The position numbers and the translations under genes are program-made. From Paragorgia papillata (Eukaryota > Cnidaria > Anthozoa > Scleralcyonacea > Coralliidae), in NCBI GenBank assembly GCA_035771165.1, contig JAWNZC010000234.1, positions 4,282,501-4,346,500 of the forward strand: a stretch of DNA of 64,000 nt. The letters run 5' to 3'. Shown here in pieces: positions 56,891 to 64,000 of the stretch (within the stretch, counting starts at the first letter, position 1; every line of letters starts with the position of its first letter). The notes under the pieces are model-generated. The model ran no database searches, was not told where the DNA came from, and was given only the letters and a program-made list of their open reading frames with translations.

Positions 56891-57892
56891 AGTGAGTGTA
56901 TACTGGCTAGTTTGGTACATGTACAATTGTAACAGCAAGTATATATTCTAAAATATTGTGAAATATTTAGTTTACTTCGCAATTCTATTTGTTTATGCTA
57001 GGTTAACTTGTTGCTTTACAACTGAACTTACCAAACTTGATATTTCCTAAATGAGTTTTTGAGCAAGTGATGAATGAGCAAATTTATGCACCACAACTGT
57101 TTGGGTTTTTATAAGAACAAAATTTGTAATTTTATACATACGGTACTGTATACCTTCAAATAATTTTAAAGGTTTGAATTAATAACTTTATTTTAGTTTG
57201 TCATTTCACGGCAATTCCATGTGACAGATGTTACATCCAAAGGAATTATTTCAAAGAAATTATCTTATTACTCTTCAACTGCCAAATGTCTACCCTCACT
57301 TTTTGGTAGAAATAACAAGTAATTATAAGATCTACCTCATGAGAAAGTCTAATTACTAGCCCGAGTCTAGGTTTCGGCTTTTTTTTTTCCCTTTTTTATG
57401 GGGGGAGGGGGGGGGGGGGGGGTTCCACAAAATTGCATTATTGCATCATCCCATCAGGCCTTGCCAAATTGTAAGGCATATTGCCTGCTTGACTTTTTCG
57501 AGTTCTTTTGCCTTTGATTTTGTTGGGTTGAGTTGTTTTCCGACAGTATTGGTGAATTCATGAGCACTGTAGTTGATCGGTATAAATGCTGACAAGGTTT
57601 GTCCATGAAGACAGAATAGACAAATTTATTACAGACATGAAAAAATGCCGTGTTGACATCAGTACCTAGGAAGTTTGACTTGAGGAAGAGAGACAAGGGC
57701 CACAGTATATCAAAGAACATATACTGTACGTACTGTTTGCCTAGTAATGGCTTTCTCTTTGTTCGAATAGCTTTACCTTTTGCAAGTGACCGAGTTATAG
57801 CTGATCAGTAATGTGGCTGACAATCTTCATCATAAACATGCTCACAAAGGCTTACAATGTTTACAACTGCACACACCGGTGTCCCAGTTAAT
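56891..57892. other. 3' flank of zinc-finger gene; no further gene
   Basis: Probable 3' UTR, then unique DNA with a T/G homopolymer patch at 57380-57422. The minus ORF at 57454-57720 is unrecognised. Confidence 0.45.
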
Positions 57893-58600
57893 TTGGACCC
57901 CCCTAAATTTGGACCTCCAGTCCAAATCTACCAGGAGATTTGGACCTCTGGGGGTCCAAATCTAGTAAATATGGACCCCCCTCCAAAAGTTAAATATATG
58001 TAGTGTGAACACAATAATATAAACAAAATTCATAATAGCAAACAGTCCATGTTTTTGTCACTTTATATTAGTGATAAGGAACACAAACTGTAAAATAGAA
58101 ACCACTACCAGAGTTAGTAAAAGTGATCTCCACGCTCTCCATTTTTAGCGATGTTTATTTATCCTTGTAGTTGTATACATATTTTCCATTTGGTAACTTT
58201 CTAGTTTTTTGTAGTACTTACACAGTTTAATAACAGTGTTAAGATTTTTGAATTTAGATAATGTTACTGGCAATACAATTTTATTTGATGTACAGGTATG
58301 TACGTCACCGAATCAAATTTTCGAACTATGAAAATGTCGCCCAACAATGTTTTCTATTCGGTATTGCAACCCAATAAGCTCGACTATATGTGGAGTTTAT
58401 AAGTGGCTTTGGATATGAAAATTAATGAATGTAACATATTCATCGTTTTCCGGGGTTGTTTTGGGTATAAAAAACGTTTAAAAAGGGGGGTCCAAATCCG
58501 CCAATGGGGGTCCATATTTACTAGTAGATTTGGACCCCCCGGTCCAAATCTACTAGGAGATTTGGACTGGGGGTCCAAATCCGCTGTGACAGTTTAAGAC
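57893..58600. repeat. Foldback element built of GTCCAAATC palindromes
   Basis: Both ends hold multiple TTTGGACCCCC / GGGGGTCCAAA and CCAAATCTACTAGGAGATTTGG words. The left cluster is 57893-57985, the right 58484-58592, with ~500 bp of AT-rich DNA between. No coding; the short ORFs mirror each other. Confidence 0.72.
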
Positions 58601-58761
58601 GCACTACTATGACTATCCCTCGCTATTCTCGCCGATACCTTGTTAACGATTTATTAATAAGTGTTCCAATCTACTTGAAACGGCATTCATTAATTAAGTT
58701 TCATTTCTCCCGATAAACAAGAACTAATACGGCTTACTGTGTAACTTTCCTATTGACGAGT

Positions 58762-58797
58762 AAAATCGTCTGGCGTTAGCCAGAGTAAAATACTAAA
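58762..58797 (+). repeat. CGTCTGGCGTTAGCCAG unit, third copy
   Basis: TAAAATCGTCTGGCGTTAGC and CAGAGTAAAATACTAA match 14598-14635. The flanks are unrelated. Confidence 0.65.
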
Positions 58798-58931
58798 AGC
58801 ACTCTTGGGCGTTAAAGGGTTAACCGTGGAAAAGTTTCGGAGTAGTGTGAACGTTCGTTGAAGCGTCAAGAAATCCGAACAGATTCGTTTGAACACAACG
58901 AAATTCCGTTGTTTTTCTTTCGTACAGGCAT

Positions 58932-58993
<62 letters not shown>

Positions 58994-58995
<2 letters not shown>

Positions 58996-59033
58996 TATAA
59001 GTGGGCTTACCTCAAATGTTGATGGTCGCTACC
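58994..59033 (-). mobile_element. PLE end fragment cut at the hammerhead site
   Basis: TAAGTGGGCTTACCTCAAAT and GTTGATGGTCGCTAC match the 3' tail of copies C/D and stop within 3 bases of the predicted self-cleavage position (GTA/GCGACC on the minus strand). It is followed by CAGGGGCGGATTTAATA, a hAT-like end. Confidence 0.65.
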
Positions 59034-59594
59034 AGGGGCGGATTTAATATACGTCAAACACGTCAAGCGACTAAGGTAAAAAATCTGAGATGCGAAAATT
59101 AAAGGGTTTCTTCTGATTTTGTAATTTTTAACATATTTGGCAATTTTTAACATATTTGGCAAGATACGGTTTATTCTTTGCCGAAGAATAATTTCATAAT
59201 TTCTAGAGCCTTCGTCAGACGAGGGGCAAGTTATTCTGTGGCGACCTGTGGCCGCTATCGGCCCCGTAGCCTGCAAAGCAGGCTTAGCTTGGTACTAGAA
59301 CCGTATAAGAGGTAACTATGGCGGGAAGTGGTCACCGACCGGCACGTTTATCCACGTCAAAATGGCCGAAATACGTCGAAATCATGAGCGCTGATTGGTC
59401 AAAGCCAATGGAATTACGTCGGAAGTAAATGCAATTACGTCGGAAGTAAATTATTTTAACGCAGGCTAGATTTTGATTGGCTAGAAACTAAATCTTGGCC
59501 GCATGAAGCTGCATCTTGCAGCATCTTGCAGCATGAACAGAGATTCGATTACACGCGGGCTTTGACTGAGGATAAGAGGATTGACTGTTGTGTC
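59034..59594. other. No gene; tandem CGTCGGAAGTAAAT
   Basis: AATTACGTCGGAAGTAAAT is doubled at 59411-59450, and AGCATCTTGC is doubled at 59510-59535. TAGCCTGC...GCAGGCTA (59268-59468) may delimit a small MITE. Confidence 0.45.
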
Positions 59595-59829
59595 ATGGCT
59601 TCGACAAACGTCTTAGAACGTGTGCAGAGCGCTCTGAAGAGTAATAACGATGAGTTATTGCGACAAATCTATTACGATTTGTCTTCAAAAATCCAAAATT
59701 GTGCTATCCTCTCGGATAGGGAGCTTCATGCGAAGTTTAGCGTAAAATCCTTACACAGGGATTTCGATGCGGAGGCATATATTTGCCGAAGTATGCTAAG
59801 GATGGAAAGAAGACCTGTATTGCTCTTAG
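59595..59829 (+). CDS. Candidate first exon, unrecognised protein
   Basis: ATG 59595 (MASTNVLERVQSALKSNNDE) runs 78 codons to RRPVLLLG with donor GTGAGT at 59830, phase 1. Predicted helical: YYDLSSKIQNC, DAEAYICRSMLRMERR. I do not recognise the family. No acceptor exon was identified with confidence; the next stretch is a ribozyme-bearing repeat, so it may be an orphan exon or part of a retroelement. Confidence 0.4.
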
Positions 59830-60145
59830 GTGAGTCTAGAGATAATCTGTCATTCTATTTGTATTGCTCATAACGAATGAAGCAATGCCCCTCATTTAAT
59901 ACGCACCCGAAGACTCACAATAGAGGAGCGCGATTTTGGCTTATACGGCTACAACCGAAACATACATCGACAACGAGTCCCTTTTGTGTACCAATTCGAA
60001 GATGCTGCGACGCGTTGGACTCAAAAACACAAACAACAAGTTTGGTAAGCACTCACTTTATCTCTCCTTTATTATAATTATTACCGTGTTGATAGTGTTT
60101 ATTATTTTGTTATTTACTTAAATCACATCGACTCTCAACCGCAAA

Positions 60146-60213
60146 TCCCTGCTGATGAGACCACCATAGAAGGTCGAAACTAGAGCCCTCCATAGGTCGA
60201 AACGCGTCAGGGT
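60146..60213 (+). ncRNA. Hammerhead ribozyme motif with doubled 3' core
   Basis: CTGATGA (60152-60158) then GACC. Two candidate partners, GGTCGAAAC at 60172 and again at 60195, each supply stem II and GAAA. With the second, the stem III C-GC-G loop, triplet GTC (60206-60208) and stem I CCCT/AGGG close the fold. Confidence 0.65.
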
Positions 60214-60725
60214 TGTGTCCTAAGATCCTGAATGATTGCACTATACTATACTATACGTTACAAATCCTTTATTCTTTTTCTGATGTTTTTTCATTGTTCC
60301 TAAACAGTAATTTTACACTACATGTCCAACAGCGTGTTCCGTGTCGCCTTTCATACGCAACATAGCCGGAGGCTAATTGCGCTCTTCATTCAAATTCTCC
60401 CTCGTTTCACAATACTACGCGACCAAAACTCCAATGTGGTTCCCATAACTACACATAAACCTTTATAAAGAATGTCATATGTCATGTATCTTTACTAATT
60501 ATGGGATTCCCCTTTTTTATTACTGGAAGAAATTTAACATTTACAAACTGTCACAAGGTCTCAGATAAAAATAAAATACCAAAGTCCTCGTTTTGAACGA
60601 AGACTTTCTTGAAAATAATAAAATGTGCCATTAAAAACATGTTGAAAATTAGTTACCATTTTTCTTTAAAGTGCTATCAGAACTCGGGAAATGCCATTTT
60701 AGAGACCTAAATTTCAAAAAAATTA

Positions 60726-60830
60726 TCAACAGTTGAGGTAAGCCCACTTATAGTATATTCGCTCTATCTTTACGGTATTGAGCAGTTTTCGACATTTCGC
60801 GAACAACACTTTGTTTGTTTGAATATATAT
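60726..60830 (+). mobile_element. PLE end fragment, inverted to 58994-59033
   Basis: ATCAACAGTTGAGGTAAGCC, CACTTATAGTATATTCGC, GGTATTGAGCAGTTTTCG and CGCGAACAACACTTTGTTTG match the terminal repeat of copies C/D through 28752. Confidence 0.7.
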
Positions 60831-61583
60831 ATGCGTTTGACGACCCGCGACGCTAGCGTCTAATACGCGTATCAATACACGTATGATACGCGTATGATAC
60901 GCGTGTCATAAAGGAGGATGTTGCGCTCTTCCCAGAATGCTTTGCGACAAAACTCCGGAACTGGAGAAGACAAATATGGCGGGATTTTTGTCTTATATCC
61001 TGTTTTACACCGGCAGAAAAATCAGGAAAACTGTCAATTGAACATTCAAGGTAGGTCATTCTCGCTCAGAAATTTTTACTCGTTCTTATGTTTCTCTTGC
61101 TGTTTTAATTTGGGCCGATGTTTATTAGTCCTTATAAACATTTTCATGTTTCAAAAAAATGGTGCTATTTAGGTCATTTTCAAACTCGTCGCTACATGTG
61201 TCTTTGTTTACGTTTTTTGACTATTTCCGGAACAGGAAAGTGACATACATTTAAATATTTTAAAAAAGGAATAGCAACGAAATAAAAAATTTCTATTGTA
61301 CCTCATTGTACCTCTACTATTTTTCACGATATTTATCTTTGAATTCGTGCGTAAAACACGGTTCAGATTCGTGTTTTGACTTTTGTTGTCTTCCCGTGTG
61401 GGCTGAGGAAGACCAGTGAGGAAGACATCGTTATTAGTAATGTAGTAAAACGATTCAAAGCATGTCCAAAACAACGTTTCCTTTTTTATTCGTTACCGTT
61501 TGTATTGTGGCTATTGTGAGAAAGTGTCATTTTCTGCCGTTCGTGTCATTTATAATATATTATATTTATAGCGAGATTCCTAG
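60831..61583. other. Upstream region without recognised gene
   Basis: Short direct ACGCGTATGATACGCGTATG-like repeats at 60860-60905. A 22-codon ORF (MAGFLSYILFYTGRK...) at about 60976 could be a uORF of the following gene. GAAGACCAGTGAGGAAGAC near 61410 is unremarkable. Confidence 0.35.
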
Positions 61584-61718
61584 ATGAATCAGGACGAAAA
61601 ACGACGATACGAGTCAACCGAAATTACTGCAGAAAAAAAATATGTTAAAAAAGTCCGTACCAACAACATTCTTATCTCACCAAAGAGAAGTCCGCCTGCC
61701 TTCACTTCACGGTACAAG
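61584..61718 (+). CDS. Candidate exon of unrecognised gene
   Basis: ATG 61584, MNQDEKRRYESTEITAEKKY... RSPPAFTSRYK, with donor GTATAG at 61719, phase 0. Basic and probably unstructured. Placed with the exons downstream only by proximity and strand. Confidence 0.4.
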
Positions 61719-61981
61719 GTATAGTCTCAAATATTTATATTATACTCCCAAAAAGGTACTTTAACCGTATGAATTATACTTATTAATAAACAACACAATT
61801 ACAAATTAAACTATTAAAGAAGCCCACTTTCAAAATTAAAAACATTTAGCCTTGTTTCCACTGCACCTTGCTAGGATAAGAAAAGAAAACCACTGACACC
61901 CAAAAGGCTAACATACTCACCACCACCAGAGAAAAAAAAAATTATTAAATACGCCTTGGACAAAGAAAGAAAAACAGGCAT

Positions 61982-62119
61982 TGGTGCAGTTTGTTGCCCT
62001 ACATGCATACGAAATTCCAGCTGGAAAGACATGGCCATCATTTGGCTCGTCCCATGTGTATTGGAAACAAGCTGCAAGTTTTGTGCAATATACTTCAGAA
62101 ACAGATAATCTCAGGGCAG
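61982..62119 (+). pseudogene. Exon piece: ALHAYEIPAGKTWPSF region
   Basis: Encodes VALHAYEIPAGKTWPSFGS and YWKQAASFVQYTSETDNLRA with donor GTAAGC at 62120, phase 1, joining in frame to 62241. Upstream text (IIKYALDKERKTGIGA) is in another frame, so there is a shift or an acceptor at GGTGCAG (about 61991). No known domain. Confidence 0.5.
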
Positions 62120-62240
62120 GTAAGCCAAAACAATTTGTCAAAAAGTATAGAATAATAAATTAGAACACTTATAAACAATTAAGTTTTCGTGATAATTATA
62201 CAATGAGAAACAATTCTAATTATATTTTTTGTAATAACAG

Positions 62241-62819
62241 GAACTGCTGTGCGCCAAGAAATGTACAGAAACTTCAGGTACAAATACTCAACAATCGAGG
62301 AAGCAGAGCAAGACTTTGGTGTGACACTTAGTAGTTATCTTGGCAGCTCCCCTAATACTAATACTGACACCAAAGAGAATGATGATATTTGGCTTCCAAC
62401 ACTTACAAGGAAACTAGTATCTATGGCACCACACGAAATAGAACAATTTATCCTTAAAGGACTTGCCTTTCTTCATCACATCTGGAAACCATTCTACAGT
62501 CTATATGCAAGATGATAATTGGAAAGGAATCTTCAATCTACAAGCATATATTTTTAAATATGTTGCAAGTGCTGGATACACCTGCTGTTTTAACAATCCC
62601 TGACTTTTTGTTTGCAACTCTTGCAAAAGATGAAGGCATAAACAGCAATCCATGCAAATTTGTTAGTTTATCTATTTTGGCCATGAAACGCCTACAAAGT
62701 AACCGAAAAAACAATTTAATTTATAAATACAGTCAAGCAATTGCAGTGGATAGGCCTGGGCCATTAATGCCAATCAATCGGCTATCCTGAACACCCTGAT
62801 AATTGGCTATCCTGAACAC
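62241..62819 (+). pseudogene. Middle exon region of unrecognised gene, frameshifted
   Basis: After TAACAG: GTAVRQEMYRNFRYKYSTIE, APHEIEQFILKGLAFLHHIW to YAR-stop (62515). The next frame continues YKHIFLNMLQVLDTPAVLTI, SNPCKFVSLSILAMKRLQSN and GPLMPINRLS-stop. A 27-bp tandem duplication (TTGGCTATCCTGAACACCC) at 62775-62825 also disturbs the frame. The order suggests one decayed exon. Confidence 0.5.
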
Positions 62820-62936
62820 CCAGTCACGTGCTGGTGGCACGGATGACTTAGAAACATTTTTTGGTATAGTTCACCGAGACCTTGGTACAGTTTTTACAGC
62901 AAAGCAGTTCAAAGAATATTGGCCAAAGGGTGTAAG
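62820..62936 (+). pseudogene. Exon piece: SRAGGTDDLETFFGIVHRDL
   Basis: Encodes TFFGIVHRDLGTVFTAKQFK and EYWPKGV, donor GTACAA at 62937, phase 2. Splicing to 63185 gives GVREFTKSMDDDLPFY without a stop, which strongly supports this junction. Confidence 0.6.
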
Positions 62937-63184
62937 GTACAAGTATTTCATTCCTAAGATAAAAGTATAGGTTGCTGCACTGTATAAAGGGTGATGTACA
63001 TGTACATGTCTTAAATATCAAGGAAAAGCCTCTCATACCACCTTCGAGCTATTTTTGGGTTCTATTTTTGATTTTTGTATTATTTATTTTAAGAACCCAT
63101 GTTTACATAGCTTGTTGCAAACACAAGAGGGAGTGTGTTTCACTCAATTCAACACCTCAATTCTAGAATGTTTATTATTTGCAG

Positions 63185-63476
63185 AGAGTTTACAAAGAGC
63201 ATGGACGACGACCTTCCCTTTTATTACAGTACACTCAATGAAAGGTACAAGGAAGTGCAGCCTTCATTTGATGAGAAACCAGAGTGCTCTGAAGAAAACT
63301 TATCAAACATTAGAAAACACCCTCTTCGTTTACATCGTCTCCGTCTAAACCAAAGAGAAGACAGCTCCATTTTTGTTAGTGCAAGGGCTATTCTACCAGC
63401 AAGGGATCAAAAAACAATTCGACAATCATTCCACAAGCCTGGTGATTATCTACCTGATCCACATAGCAAATTGTAA
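63185..63476 (+). CDS. Terminal exon of unrecognised gene
   Basis: After TTATTTGCAG: EFTKSMDDDLPFYYSTLNER, EENLSNIRKHPLRLHRLRLN, SSIFVSARAILPARDQ, then stop TAA 63474-63476. Conserved-looking C-terminus with no named domain. The family is probably multicopy; a transposon origin is possible. Confidence 0.55.
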
Positions 63477-63654
63477 TTATATACCTTGTAATATTGTAAA
63501 TTATATTGTAATATTTGTTTTGAAACATCAAACACTTGCATTTACTGTAGTATCCTTTGATACTGTAAATATCACTTAACTTTGCACATTTAATAAGGTT
63601 GGTAACTGGTAAGGTGTTTGACAAATAACATTAACAGAGCAAAATTTTAGCTTT

Positions 63655-63833
63655 AATATATTACATTACATTATTATATTATATTATATTATGTTATTAT
63701 ATATTATATATTATATATTATATATTATATTATAATATATATTATATATTATATATTATATATTATATTATATTATATTATATTATATTATATTATATTA
63801 TATTATATTATATTATATTATATTATATTATTA
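63655..63833. repeat. (ATATT)n AT-only satellite
   Basis: About 180 bp of TATAT and TATTA units after the last exon. No gene to the window end. Confidence 0.95.
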
Positions 63834-64000
63834 TATTGGTGATAAGATGCAACACTGCATACCTCAAATCCCTTATAAAAACTTGTGTATATTCAATATT
63901 TTAATAAACACTAGTGCTCTGTTAGCAGTCAACAAAGCTTTCATCAACAAATAACCAATTTTTTGTACATATATAAATAGAAATATTAAGAAATGCCAAA

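Overview
This is a eukaryotic nuclear window. The evidence is phase-consistent spliced exons with GT/AG borders, a C2H2 zinc-finger gene with TGEKP linkers, SRCR domains, Penelope-like retroelements (PLEs), 5S-rRNA- and tRNA-derived SINEs, and very many MITE/foldback elements in AT-rich DNA. The mix suggests a cnidarian, most likely an anthozoan. That is an inference from gene families and repeat style, not from a diagnostic locus.

Layout. 1-7.6 kb is repeat-rich intergenic DNA: foldback elements, a Gypsy-like LTR with decayed integrase (1.64-3.08 kb) broken by a Harbinger-type MITE, and an 8-bp-TSD MITE. 7.6-10.6 kb holds a damaged multi-exon gene whose product ends in a Tesmin/TSO1-like CXC domain and has FEN1/PIN-like acidic motifs. 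12.9-36.4 kb is one secreted SRCR gene. Its 8 exons are all phase 1 and join to exactly 668 codons: a signal peptide plus six SRCR domains. Its last intron (20,484-36,119) carries six PLE copies arranged as three consecutive head-to-head pairs. One copy contains a Crypton-like tyrosine-recombinase element. 36.4-54.5 kb has no convincing host gene; it holds two SINE loci, a LINE fragment, Harbinger-, hAT- and MULE-type non-autonomous elements, satellite arrays and a 2.1-kb TIR element. 55.9-56.9 kb is an 11-finger C2H2 gene whose 5' region is also present upstream as an inverted copy. 59.6-63.5 kb has exon pieces of unrecognised, partly broken genes.

The main themes are: (1) hammerhead-ribozyme folds at the ends of PLE copies and fragments, several of which I can fold by eye; (2) recurrent inverted, head-to-head geometry of PLEs and of a SINE; (3) nested insertions whose empty sites or target duplications can be read inside this same window. 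Apart from the SRCR gene and the zinc-finger ORF, almost every coding trace carries a stop, frameshift or truncation, so most of this window is transposon-derived DNA.
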